Source: Incurvaria masculella (lineage: Eukaryota > Arthropoda > Insecta > Lepidoptera > Incurvariidae). From it: a DNA stretch of 64,000 nucleotides. The notes under the pieces are model-generated. The model was not told the DNA's origin. It did no database searches and was given only the letters and a program-made list of their open reading frames with translations. The stretch is taken from assembly GCA_946894095.1 (NCBI GenBank), contig OX335665.1:2862001-2926000 (forward strand). Reading direction: 5' to 3'. Every line of letters starts with the position of its first letter. The stretch's first letter is position 1. This document shows positions 42,504 to 53,230 of the stretch, one piece after another. A program made the translations under genes and the position numbers.

Positions 42504-45500
42504 CGGTTATAGTTGGTATTTGGTTCTGACGTCATTTGCGTCATAGCGGTTTGATTATTGTTGCTAAGAATTCCAGCTTTAGTAAATATTTGGTAACATA
42601 TCACACTGGACTGGTAAATTTCTACTACTTCTATAATATTTATTTTTTATTTTATTTTTTATTAGGCACACAATACAGAACAAAGTCTGGGCAATGACTT
42701 AAATACAAACAATTCTTAATATAAACTTAAATTAAGACAGTGTCCCACTTGGATGAGTGCACAGAAATTGCCAAAAACATAACAAAATTAGACTGTAAGT
42801 ACTTAAGTTCTAAAAGCAGTTACTGTAGATTTGTAAATTACTTAATTATCTAGGTGCAATGTAATAAAATATAATAGTGAAATAGAAAAATAATTATTTA
42901 AGGAACTTTAAGAGTTTCTAAAATGTTTTTCTTGAAAGAATAAATTGATGATGAAAATATATCTAAACTATCGTTGGAATTCCGAACTAAATTGTACGAT
43001 GTGCACATTCTTGCATTTATGTTATATCTACACAATAATAGAAGTAAAATTTAACTAAATTTATGATATGAATATCTAACTGCATTTTAAGTAAATCAAT
43101 TAAAATACGTCAGCCGTAAAGATTCTCTCCAATTTTCACAAACCGAAATTAAAATTGCCACTCTTGACAATTAAAAAGTAGCGAAATGAAAGGGCAATTT
43201 TCAAAGCGTTCTTTATTCAAACTAGTCGAGCGGGTGAATAAAGCGCGAATTTATTTTCATAAATGGAACGAAATACATTTCCGGTGCCGCCGACACTCAA
43301 ACCGGAAGCCACGCCCCGTCTGCCTCCCGCTCTCTAGTGATGGGTAACGACTCAAACTAGATATCGACTTTTTAAATGTTGATTGTTTTTATGTTTTAGA
43401 ACGCATTGGCTCTTAATGCAAATAATAATAACAAAAATAACCTGCACCTTAACTAATATTTTTATTTATACATATTTTATTAAAAATAATCCATAATGAA
43501 GAATATTATGGATTAAATAAAAATAAATAAAATTAATCTGTAAAAAACGCTTGTGCGTTTGTTAGTTACAATCACGCGCGTGCTTACAAGATATAATATT
43601 GCTATATTGATAATTTAGTTATTTGTCAATCATTTGACCAAACTAATAAATAGGTAATAAGATATTGAGAGAACTAAATAGATTATAAATAGTTTTACGC
43701 TCCTTTTCAAAACCTACTCTAGTAGGTACTTCAAATGATATTGTAACTAAAATTTTTAATCCCAATTTATTGTGAAAAGTATTTTGTGAATTGTAAATAT
43801 ATTGCTTGATTAAATACATTTTATTATATTCTTGGCTAAGTTTTATTTCGAAAGAAGAATGCCCAAAACCAGGCCCGTTTGGTTATCATTAGTGTCTTTC
43901 ATTGACACATATGTGATGATTTATATTTTTCATTCCATGATATTTTAAACTATTTAAATCCCCTTTTTTCACGGCCGATTACTCGTTAAATATTAAAAGG
44001 AATCATTTAGAAATAATTCTTTTTCTACTAACAATATGAGTAAGACAAGGACAGAACATCCCATAGTACTTCCGTTGTCACATGACGTGTTAGGGTAGCC
44101 TCCTCCTTGCCATTCCGTCCGGTAAGGGAGAAAAAAGTCGTACATACATATGTATCATTATTCCTAGGACCAATGTGAAGGATTGTTGCTTATGAAATAT
44201 CGAAATGACATAAAACTCTGTCAATTTTTATTCGTTTGGACTAGAGCATTTTGCTCTACGCTAAGCTCTCTGGTGTCTTTTAAACATTCATAACATCAAA
44301 AACGCATGTTGTCAATAACTTTAAAATAACAATAAATTTGGGTTTCAAAATTTATAACTCGAAAAGATATTATTTTATACATTATAACACTGGTTTGGAA
44401 TATTGACACTGAAATTTTGAGGGGCCCAAAATATATGGGGTAATGGGCATTCTCCTTTACACGGTGTTAAGAGTCCTTAAAATATTGGTGGCAAAAAATG
44501 TCGATAACATTTCGTTGCACGACTTAAAAATAAATCGTCCTACACACGTTTTATGTGCAGGTATCAACAAACACAATGTGGAAGACAGGCTCCAAATATG
44601 CCAGGGAATACCTAGTTAACATGCGGCCAAAAACATGGTAACATTGCCTATAGTACTGTAAAAAAACATGTGGAAGTTATATTTTTAAACCTTTTCGTCG
44701 CCATTATTATAAAAAAATAAGTAATATTTAGAAAACATCCAGATAGGTATTATCAAAATATATGTATTAGTCAATACATAGAAAATATATATAAGCCATT
44801 ATTACATAAAATCCATTAAAGTCAGACGTGAGGTAGGTTAAAGCCTTTGTCATGCACACGGAAAAATGTCAATAAACAAACGGAATTACAGCACATTTAC
44901 CAAATTATAACACTTTTAATCAAGCCACAACTTAGTTAAAATATAAACGGTAAATTAAATGAAATAAAACAATTACCAAATCTTTCACAAAATTTAAAAT
45001 TCCCCCAAAAATAATCTAGGTATAAAAACATCCCTGCGCTGCACAAAAGTTCGTTTGGTAATGTTCCCAATTTTTTATTTTTTTTTTATTTTTAAATGAA
45101 ATTTTATTTATAGAATTTCAATATTTTGAATATACGGAGTTGATTCGTTTCGAGGTGTATCTAAACCTGTGAGAGTATTTATAAAATCACCTGTACAAAT
45201 ATCGAACCAACTACATCACTACACGATAGTTCGACGTTTGAAAACACACGGCTTGCTTTTATTTTTTCCATTTGAGCTCAGTTAATGGCGTTCGGGGGAA
45301 GGGCCCGATCGCCTTCCGCTAATGCTGTCTTAATATAGCGCTATTTATGACAGAACCGCCCTGTCATAAAAGCCGCTTTATGCCAGGAGAAATGGCGACC
45401 AAAGGAGCCCGCCCTTTCTATTGTCGAGTTTAAATGTTTTGTCTTATGCCACCATTGTATAATGTACCTTAAAATTACGAAGACTTGATAAAGCAATAAT

Positions 45501-45557
45501 TCTCTAAGAGAAAGCATTATTTTTATGTAAGTTTGTTTTAAAGTTAATCTATGAATT
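42504..45557. other. AT-rich DNA, no gene recognised
   Basis: Long AT-rich, apparently single-copy stretch. GGCACACAATACAGAACAAA near 42665 recalls repeat tails. 44500-44615 shares pieces with 3229-3345. The minus frame at 45341-45778 overlaps the LINE remnant and has no domain of its own. Confidence 0.4.
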
Positions 45558-45749
45558 ATGTTTTCATTTTGTAACTGGACTAATCTCAAGTGGGAGTGGG
45601 CTGGCCACGTCAGCCGAAGAGACGACGACCGTTGGAGTAGCCGTGTTCTACACTGGCGGTTGTGGACAGGAAAACGGAGTGTGGGACGACCACCCGCTGA
45701 GAGCCGGGAGGACTGGAGAAGCATTGGAGAGGCGTATGTCCAGCAGTGA
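45558..45749 (+). pseudogene. RTE-type LINE ORF C-terminal remnant
   Basis: The open frame contains NLKWEWAGHVSRRDDDRWSS, then WRLWTGKRSVGRPPAE, then REDWRSIGEAYVQQ and a stop. The W-AGH-R--D-RW...GRP...W..(L/I)GEAYVQQ pattern is the tail of many insect endonuclease/reverse-transcriptase LINE proteins, often annotated as craniofacial-development-protein-2-like. About 30 residues normally lying between GRPP and the final W-GEAYVQQ block are absent. It lacks the reverse transcriptase and is a dead 3' fragment. Confidence 0.75.
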
Positions 45750-45771
45750 ACGCAAACACGCAGTGACTGAC

Positions 45772-45826
45772 TGAACATGGATGGCTAATACCAAATTGAA
45801 CGTCAGATATTAGCCTAACACACCAC
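45772..45826 (-). mobile_element. SINE 3' fragment
   Basis: GAACATGGATGGCTAATACC and GATATTAGCCTAACACACCA, the reverse of the SINE 3' end. Confidence 0.65.
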
Positions 45827-45830
45827 TGAG

Positions 45831-46143
45831 CGGCTCGTAGCCTAGTGGCGCGGGGACTGGCCTAGCGTACCAGAGGCCGGGGTTTAATTCCGACATGCAC
45901 CGCTGTCTTTCTCTTTCCGAGTTCGATAAGTGCATTTCGTCACGAATGCGAGCTGCTTCATGGTTCGGAATCCATGTTAAACTGTAGGTCCCCTTCCCCT
46001 ACTAGGTGGTAGGGTTTAAGCCCGCCCAGGTTGGTACCATCGCATTGGATGAAAAGATGGTCGAAGCGGACGTGGTGTATTGGGCTAATATCATAACGGT
46101 AGTTGTGTGGTATTAGCCATCCATGTCAGGTCGCATAAAAAAA
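45831..46143 (+). mobile_element. SINE, complete tRNA-like head, body deletion
   Basis: GGCTCGTAGCCTAGTGGCGC (A box) and CGGGGTTTAATTCCGAC (B box), body to GGTCGAAGCGG. A deletion then joins directly to ACGTGGTGTATTGGGCTAAT, and the copy ends GTCGCATAAAAAAA. Confidence 0.85.
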
Positions 46144-46438
46144 TCATGACAGGACCTTTCTTATATTGCTCGGCTACATTGAACTGGATGGAAAACGCGG
46201 ACAAATTGCATTTCAGCTTCGACCGTCGTTCATTCAATGCGATGGTACCAACCCGGGCGGGATTAACCCCACCACCTAGTAAGTAACGAAGGGGACTACC
46301 GTTTTAAGTGGAATCCGAACTACGGCCAGCCTAAACGGTTGAAAATGGTCACCGATCCAGAACCCAACCGCGCTCAGAGTTGCTTACCCAGCTTATCGAA
46401 TCGCAAGGCGTCGCACCACTGGGCTACCGAGGCAGATT
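46144..46438 (-). mobile_element. SINE with diverged 5S-like head
   Basis: In reverse: CTCGGTAGCCCAGTGGTGCG, GGGTAAGCAACTCTGAGCGC and GGATCGGTGACCATTTTC, then the body. The head keeps 5S-like TAAGCAAC and GATYGGTGACC blocks but is more diverged than the copy at 50828. Confidence 0.8.
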
Positions 46439-46644
46439 TTTATAGGTTACAAATATATTCCCATTGAACATCTCAAACATCCAAAGGTCCACTAGAAGAA
46501 ATATTTTCGAGGGATGATTCCGCCTTTACGGCCCACTTGTTATTTTGTTATTGCAGTGTACTTTCTTTTGTAAATTGTTTCTTGTGGCGTATTAAAGAAT
46601 CGTCAATCAATCAATCAATAAATCAAATTCCTGATGATCTAAGT

Positions 46645-47113
46645 AAAAAACCGGCCAAGTGCGAGTTGGACTCGCACACAAAGGGTTCCGTAGGTTTTGT
46701 GTATGTATGTACCCTTTAATTTTTAATTATTTTTTTGGTTTTACCTATTTGTTGTTATAGCGGCAAAATAAATACACAATTTTCAGCTGCCTACCTATTA
46801 CGGTTCATGAGATACAGCCCTGTGACCTTACCCAAAGGGTGAAAACGGAACCCTATTACTAAGCCTCCGCTGTCCGTCCGTCCGTCCGTCCGTACGTCTG
46901 TCACAGGGCTGTATCTCATCAACCGTAAGGTAGGCAGCTGAAATTTTCATAGTGAGTATTTATTCTGCCGCTGTAGCAACAAACAGGTAAAATAAAAAAT
47001 AATAAAAACTAAAAGGGGGCCCCATACAAATGACGTTACTCTTTTGTTTAAATCTTGTACGATGGTACGGAACCCTTCGTCTGCGAATCCGACTCGCACT
47101 TGGCCGGTTTTTA
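46645..47113. mobile_element. Two GTCC elements, head-to-head
   Basis: 46645-46830 is in reverse (AAAAACCGGCCAAGTGCGAG to CATGAGATACAGCCCTGTGA) and stops before its GTCC tract. 46833-47113 is a complete forward copy (CCCAAAGGGTGAAAACGGAA, (GTCC)n, CGACTCGCACTTGGCCGGTT). Together they form a large imperfect palindrome. Confidence 0.85.
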
Positions 47114-47477
47114 GAAGTTTTGGACCTATGATCACAATAATAGTGCTGCAGCACCTCCAAACGACCGGCCAACTGTAGCATAATCCTGTAATTTTAATCA
47201 ACGTTTTTAATCAATTAAAAAAGCTTGATGTAACGTCAATTGTATGTTTATTTGCCAATTTAAAAGGTAAATAAAAAAAAAACAAAAACGTACACCTAAG
47301 TTTTGAAAATGTATTTTAAAATAAACAACGATTTTTTTTATTTTATTATGATAAATTCATTTTGCATATTGATTTTTATTTCAAAATTTTAATGTAAATG
47401 AAGTTGTTTTGTTTTCGATACGGATACACCCCTAAAGCGGTCCAGGAATTTATAAAAAACCGCCTTTGGGGACTTTT

Positions 47478-47694
47478 AGAAGGAATTCCGCGCACTGGAA
47501 TCTGGAATCTGTCAGTCAGGAAAACCGTTTTTATAGCGATCGCCAAATCGATTTTCTCGTCGGAAAGATTCCGAAGCACGGTTTTTCAATTATTTAAGCT
47601 TCCCGTTGATAAAACCGCTTTGACGACAGTACTATGAAAGCTGTTTTCTCGACTTAAATATTCCTGATTCCTGATTCCAAAAATAGCCCTGTAG
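47478..47694. mobile_element. MITE, AATTCCGTAATCAGGAATC family, diverged
   Basis: GGAATTCCGCGCACTGGAAT to TATTCCTGATTCCTGATTCC. The core shows TCGTCGGAAAGATTCCGAAG. Open frames on both strands here are repeat shadows. Confidence 0.7.
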
Positions 47695-47865
47695 ATGAAC
47701 GCACAAACCATTTAATCTTTTGATCCCATCACGTAGTAATTTCGAAGTTGCACGGGGCGGGAGGGGGTGATTCATCCATACCTTCACGCCGCTTTCCCGG
47801 AGGGGTAGGCAGAGATGATAGAGCGCCATGAGGTACGATCACAGCACACCTCTTTCGCTTCATCT

Positions 47866-48279
47866 TTTTTTTTTTATGCGACCTGACATGGATGGCTAAT
47901 ACCACACAACTACCGTTATGATATTAGCCCAATACACCACATTCCCGAAGGAATTAGGTGCCATGCCAGGACCTTCCCTTTATGAGCACGGCTACATTGA
48001 ACTGGATGGAAAACACGGACAATTTTTCATTGCCGCTTCGACGATCTTTTCATCCAATGCGATGGTACCAACCCGGGCGGGCTTAAACCCTACCACCTAG
48101 TAGGGGAAGCGGACCTACAGTTTAACATGGGTTCCGAACCACGGAGCAGCTCGCATTCGTGACGAAATGCACGTATCAAACTCGGAAAGAGAAAGACAGT
48201 GGTGCAAGTCGGAATTGAACCCAGGCCTCTGGTACGCTAGTCCAGTCCCCGCGCCACTAGGCTACGAGCCGCTCAACAT
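47866..48279 (-). mobile_element. SINE, full-length tRNA-headed copy
   Basis: In reverse: GGCTCGTAGCCTAGTGGCGC, GGCCTGGGTTCAATTCCGAC, TCCGAGTTTGATACGTGCAT, the whole body, and TGTCAGGTCGCATAAAAAAA. It is the best reference for this subfamily, about 410 bp. Confidence 0.9.
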
Positions 48280-48539
48280 ACATCTTTTCATACATGCTCT
48301 ACGATCACGGGTGCTACGTACCAGACTTTTATGAAGAATTACATCGATTTGGTCGCGGTAAGTTTTTCTAGGTCGCCCGGGCACGACACTTCCGCTCACT
48401 TCTGCTCTGTAAATTTGTTTCGTTATTTTCTCGTCATCCATTCGTCCATAATGATAAAATATGACAAATCCGAGCACAATAAATATATGTCCAAACAATC
48501 CAAGCCCTCCTTTCTCGATTCTAGTCAAAACATCATTTT

Positions 48540-48820
48540 TAGCGTTCCGTACCGAAATATTGCCAAACGGTACCCTATTACTAAGCCTCCGCTGTCCGTC
48601 CGTCCGTCCTGTCACAAGGCTGTATCTCATGAACCGTAATAGGTAGGCAGCTGAAATTTGAACAGAGTGTGTCTTTTTTTTGCCGCTATAAAACAAATAG
48701 GCAAAATAAAAAAATAATAAAAATTATATATGAAAAACCGGACTTTTTTTTGTTAAATCTTGTACGATGGTAAGGAACCCTTCGTGTGCAAGTCCGACTT
48801 GCGCTTAGCCGGTTTTTCAA
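48540..48820 (+). mobile_element. GTCC-microsatellite lepidopteran element
   Basis: AGCGTTCCGTACCGAAATAT to AGTCCGACTTGCGCTTAGCC with a short GTCC tract. Confidence 0.84.
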
Positions 48821-48899
48821 TCGACATTGCTCTCTAACCCATAGGGACTGATTCATAGTTCTGTGAATCTCATAAATGCTGGACAAAACAAATATTCAT

Positions 48900-49462
48900 G
48901 TTCTATTTACATTAATTGCACCTTCTACGCTCGCTTCCGCTCCTGAAGAGTTGAGGTCCCTCATTAAAACATTTGCCGGCGACACATTTCCGAAGAGTGG
49001 CTTCTAAACCCGTCGCCCAATCGGGAGCCGTCGATCGGGTCGGCTCTAACGCGCATGCGTGAGATGTCACCGCGCACCGCCGCCTCCGACAAAAAACTTG
49101 TTCAACAGAAACATCAAAATACCGCAAACAACGCGCCGACACCCGACACCGCGGCTCACCAGGTTACACCCGGCGGGATGCGCGCGAGAGACCGACTCGT
49201 TTGGCGTGAAACGTCTTTTAAAAAGTACGGATGGCATATTTGTATCGTGTAACCAAAAGGTATCTTTGGGATTTTTGTACCTGGAGGTGATGGAAACGAG
49301 CACTAGTCGGCCGCGCTTCAAACGTTAAGGTTAGAAAGGAAAAAGTTATCTCCACAGCGAGAAGTCCGTTGTAAGTCGACTAGCAGGACAGGCACGGGTT
49401 CCAGTAATGGCAGGCGCAACTGCAGCCAGCAACCGGTTGGCGAAGGCCGAACCGAGTGTACT
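48900..49462. other. CpG-rich, non-repeat patch
   Basis: GC-rich sequence at 48970-49200 (for example GGGTCGGCTCTAACGCGCAT), unlike its surroundings, with overlapping open frames on both strands and no recognised protein. It could be a promoter or first exon of an unplaced gene. Confidence 0.3.
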
Positions 49463-49654
49463 GGGCCCCTACTGCGAACCCTGTCGAGTAGGCGCTATCG
49501 AGGGACCGATATCGACTGTCGAAAATATTGTATGCGTTTTACAGATGGTATCGAAAGCGCTGCCGATACCATCTGTCAAACGCATACTATATTTTTGACA
49601 GCCGATATCGCCTCCTCGATAGCGCCTACCCGATAGGGTGCGTAGTAGGGGCCC
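49463..49654. mobile_element. Foldback/MITE, 192 bp, long perfect arms
   Basis: GGGCCCCTACTGCGAACCCT and GTAGGCGCTATCGAGG pair with CCTCGATAGCGCCTAC and GTGCGTAGTAGGGGCCC. The inner arms, ATGCGTTTTACAGATGGTAT / ATACCATCTGTCAAACGCAT, also pair. Confidence 0.85.
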
Positions 49655-49869
49655 AGATCATTTATTCGGAATAAGATAACTAACCGTAATATGTATTGTT
49701 ACCTCTCATAGTACAAACTGAGTTTAGTTTGGGAGGTAGCAAACTAGTTTCAAAATTATGTTATAAATAACTTTCTTTGTTCAGACACTGTTTTTATATA
49801 ATGTTGCATAATTTGTTTTGTTTTCAATATCTAATACACGATTATTATTATTTCCAAGTGTCTGATTAA

Positions 49870-50110
49870 TCTGACTATTGTGCGAGTCCCCCGCTACCCG
49901 AGCGCTCACGCGAGCCTCTCGGTGGTCCAGGCAGCCTCATCATCACACTCATTAGGCCCGGATTAATTAGTGGGGGACGCGCTATCGACGCGCGTGTATG
50001 AATAGCCTGCGTGCGTGTACCGAGCCGCGGTATGCATTATCTAACTAGCTGACAGCTGTGCGTTCATGCGACGTGATTTACCTCGCTGACCACGGATAAT
50101 CTGGGATCCA
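49870..50110. other. GC-rich unique sequence, possible regulatory DNA
   Basis: About 240 bp of non-repeat, GC-rich sequence with a homeodomain-like GGATTAATTAG and several CGCG blocks. No open frame. A conserved non-coding element is possible. Confidence 0.25.
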
Positions 50111-50162
50111 GGTTTTGATCCATTCGAATCCAGACAATGGTGCTCCACGTTTATATCACTAA

Positions 50163-50318
50163 GCTTGGTTGTCACCAAGTGCTGATTTATTTTAATTTAC
50201 GTTTAAAGGATCTTTATTACTGAAGTGCTGATTATCTTGTACTGGTATCGATTGCATGATGGTAAGAAAGGCCTTTTAATGTACGGATTAAACTAATCAA
50301 TACTTGGTGGAAAATACC
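50163..50318. mobile_element. MITE, ACCAAGTGCTGATT family
   Basis: CACCAAGTGCTGATTTATTT at the left, AATCAATACTTGGTGGAAAA inverted at the right. Confidence 0.7.
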
Positions 50319-50599
50319 CTAACACTCTTGTTGCATCTCCGTTTTAGGCTGTGGCGCCATCTGTATGAACGCACAGTTTAGGGTATTGTTCTCGTGTTAA
50401 GGACGTGACAACACCCAATTGCATTTAGTTCCATAAGGGCGTAAGCGAAACCATATTTTATTATTAAAAAAAATTGCTGCTACTTATTTTGGAATTTCAA
50501 AAAGATGAAAGATGCGTTGATGGTCTAGCTATAACGGGAAATATCTGACGCTCATGTTCTGTGTTTAAACTTTTTTATGTAATGTTATAAATATTAATG

Positions 50600-50768
50600 T
50601 GAGTTTCAGCGACATCTAGCATTGTAATCAGATTTTTGAAAATAATCTGAAAAAGTATTGGTCGTGACATTAGTCGAAAGCAGGATCATATTGTCACGAC
50701 CAATACTTTTTCAGATTATTTTCAAAAATCTGATTACAATGCTTCAAATGTAGATGTCGCTGAAACTC
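50600..50768. mobile_element. Foldback element, nearly perfect 169-bp hairpin
   Basis: GAGTTTCAGCGACATCTAGC and TTTTTGAAAATAATCTGAAA pair with TTTCAGATTATTTTCAAAAA and GATGTCGCTGAAACTC. One arm has a short insertion (TTCAAATG). The loop is about 25 bp. Confidence 0.88.
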
Positions 50769-50827
50769 AAATTAATGAAATAACGGTAATGTCGTATCCA
50801 TTCAATACATAAAATTATCAAGTTTTT

Positions 50828-51205
50828 TTTTTATATGACTGGACATGGATGGCTAATACCACAAGTTCTGTCATGGTATTAGCCCAACACACCACATGGG
50901 AACTAGGTGCCATGCCAGGACCTTCCTTATATTGCACGGCTACATTGAACTGGATGGAAAACACGGACAATTTTCATTGCCGCTTCGACCATCGTTCATC
51001 CAATGCAATGGTACCAACCCGGGCGGGATAAACCCTACCACCTAGTAAGTAAGGAAGGGGACCTACAGCTTAACGTGGAATCCGAACCACGGCCTCTCTC
51101 AACGGTCGAATGGTCACCCATCCAAGACCAGATCGGACCCAGCGTTGCTTAACTTCGGAGAGCGATCGCTGAAGTGTCGCGCCACTGGGCCACTAAGGCC
51201 CAGGA
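50828..51205 (-). mobile_element. SINE, full-length 5S-headed copy
   Basis: In reverse: TTAGTGGCCCAGTGGCGCGA, CTCCGAAGTTAAGCAACGCT, TCTTGGATGGGTGACCATTC, GGTTCGGATTCCACGTTAAG, body, and ATGTCCAGTCATATAAAAAA. The middle part matches the 5S rRNA internal control region (A box, C box). About 378 bp. Confidence 0.88.
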
Positions 51206-51946
51206 TATTAAATATATAATAATAATAAAGCACCAGAGACTAACAGTTTTATCTTTTAGCTGGACTATCAATCTATTTATTACTTTTTGTCATCGAAATT
51301 GGTTGTGGTTATTTTTAAATAAAATTAAATGTAGTTTTACTTACGTCCTTATCAAACTGAACGCAATCAACTCTTATCCCGTCCTTAAGACATGTTTTTT
51401 TGTTTTGTAATATTTTTGTGTCAATTTGCCAAGAAACATTTCGAAATGTATTTTTTATTAAGGCCGACTCTAAACGTTTACCAAAAATGTCTACCTACAC
51501 ACATACAGTTTTAGGATACCATTCGAAATTAACGTTGATTCCGTTAGGGTACATCATACACGCAGAAACCAATATTCACTTATGTATGTATAATCGAGCG
51601 TGAAGCAAGAACACATCAATTAAAGATAATACACATACATTAAGATTAAAGATTAAAGAAAGAAGAAGAAAAAAAGAACTACTTTACAAATATACTGCAA
51701 GGCTGGAAAACATACAAACATACCATTCGCGGGTATTGCGTCTAACCAATTTCGCCACCTGCTGTATACCCATAATTTGGAATTCTCCTACAGTCCCTCT
51801 TCCCGTAATCAATGCGTCCTACTAACACAGTATTTAAGATGATACACATACATTTATTTGCGACTGCAAAGATTGAACATACAAACATATTGCCGTCGTC
51901 ACCAAAATCGTATTTTGAAAGCGACGTACATGCTTAGTACGAAAAA
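51206..51946. other. AT-rich sequence without recognised features
   Basis: ATGTATGTATAATCGAGCGT near 51583 is shared with 14745-14772, so a diverged repeat is present. No gene. Confidence 0.35.
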
Positions 51947-52176
51947 TCAGCCATGTGCGAGTCGGACTCGCACAACAAGGGTTTCGTACCATCGTACAAG
52001 ATTTAACACAAAAAATCTAGTTTTTTGAATTGGAGCCCCCTTTAATTTTGATATTTTTTTCATTTTACCTGTTGTTATAATTTGTTGTTATAGCGGCAAA
52101 ACAAATACAGTAGTAGTAGTACAGTAGTAGTAGGGTAGTAATTGGGTTCCGTTGGCACCCTTGGTATGGAACCCTA
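51947..52176 (-). mobile_element. GTCC-type element, tract replaced by TAG repeats
   Basis: CATGTGCGAGTCGGACTCGC, CGTACCATCGTACAAGATTT and GGTTCCGTTGGCACCC are retained. (GTA)n at 52108-52134 sits where the GTCC tract would be. Confidence 0.7.
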
Positions 52177-52269
52177 TACAGTATATTTACTTAAATATTC
52201 ACTTATATGTCCATAGAACTATTAAAACAAAATTTTAAGTAAAGGCGTTAACATTTGCGTGTCTTCCAG

Positions 52270-52398
52270 ACGATCGCCGACGGCGACGGAGGCGTGCGGA
52301 ACCTGAGCCGCGCGACTCCTCACTTGATGGACTTTTTATTCCCATCAACGTGCCGTACCAGCGGCACAGAGCACGCGGCGTTGCAGAGGCGACTTTTT
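52270..52398 (+). other. Candidate exon truncated by a repeat and by a duplication breakpoint
   Basis: An acceptor-like GCGTGTCTTCCAG (52257-52269) is followed by CpG-rich open sequence: TIADGDGGVRNLSRATPHLM then DFLFPSTCRTSGTEHAALQR and RLF. It is cut at 52398 by the AACCGACTTC element. The duplication begins at 52280, inside it, so the second copy (56130-56248) lacks the acceptor. The protein is not recognised. Confidence 0.35.
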
Positions 52399-52730
52399 AA
52401 CCGACTTCAAAAAAAGGAGGAGGTTATCAATTCGTCTGTATGTTTTTTTTTTTTTTTTTTTTTATGTTTGTTACCTCATAACTTTTTTCTGGGTGAACCG
52501 ATTTTGATGATTATTTTTTTAAATGATAGCTAGTGCTTCCCAAGTGGTCCCATTTTAATTTGGTTAAGTTCTGACAATGATATCCATGAGAAAATCATAA
52601 AAGTCTTAAATTTGTATTAAGATGTGCGCGACAAATGGACGAATAACTCAATATAACGCCAACCGATTTCGGTGATTCTTTTTTTATTCGAAAGGACGTG
52701 TACAAATTAGTAAGTGTACTTCAAATTCAC
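52399..52730 (+). mobile_element. AACCGACTTC interspersed element (repeated at 56249-56580)
   Basis: AACCGACTTCAAAAAAAGGA, TTGTTACCTCATAACTTTTT, AGCTAGTGCTTCCCAAGTGG and CGAAAGGACGTGTACAAATT. Confidence 0.8.
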
Positions 52731-52740
52731 TAAAAATAAA

Positions 52741-53040
52741 CAAATAAAAAAACAAATTTAACAAAAAAAATAACCGACTTCAAGGAAAAAGCACTAAAAA
52801 GTAAAAAATAATTTTCATTTTTGTAGTTACGATTTCTGTTATTTTTTGAGTCGGTGTCAGCCAAGGTTAGGTTAGGTTAGGTTAGGTTAGGTTAGGTTAG
52901 GTTAGGTTAGGTTCTCTTGATTGGCGCAGCGCGTGCCCGGCTGACGCCGACTCAAAAAATAACAGAAATCGTAACTACAAAAATGAAAATTATTTTTTAC
53001 TTTTTAGTGCTTTTTCCTTGAAGTCGGTTATTTTTTTTGT
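52741..53040. mobile_element. Foldback element with telomeric loop (repeated at 56591-56890)
   Basis: Arms AACCGACTTCAAGGAAAAAG...GTTATTTTTTGAGTCGG and its inverse. The loop holds TCAGCCAA, (GGTTA)9.8 and CTCTTGATTGGCGCAGCGCG. Compare the telomere-free loop at 23920-23980. Confidence 0.85.
52865..52913 (+). repeat. (TTAGG)n telomeric array, about 10 units (repeated at 56715-56763)
   Basis: Nine perfect GGTTA units plus GGTT, the insect telomere repeat in the TTAGG orientation, inside the loop of a foldback element. Confidence 0.92.
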
Positions 53041-53230
53041 TAAATTTGTTTTTTTTTACACCAAAAATGGAGATCATTAAATTTCATCCATGACCGAAGC
53101 GACTATTGTCGCCATGGAATATTTGCATGCTTCTGACATTTCTAGATTAAATTAGTAATCTACAATAATATTATAAAGAGTTTGTTTGATTATTTCATAG
53201 ATTTTTTTTAATAAGAAAATAAGGTTCGCT

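Noticed and set aside
45831..45915. Possible tRNA genes at SINE heads (also 9755, 47866, 61836, 60325)
   Set aside because: A- and B-box promoters are present, but the sequence continues into SINE body, the heads recur in many copies and no acceptor stem closes.
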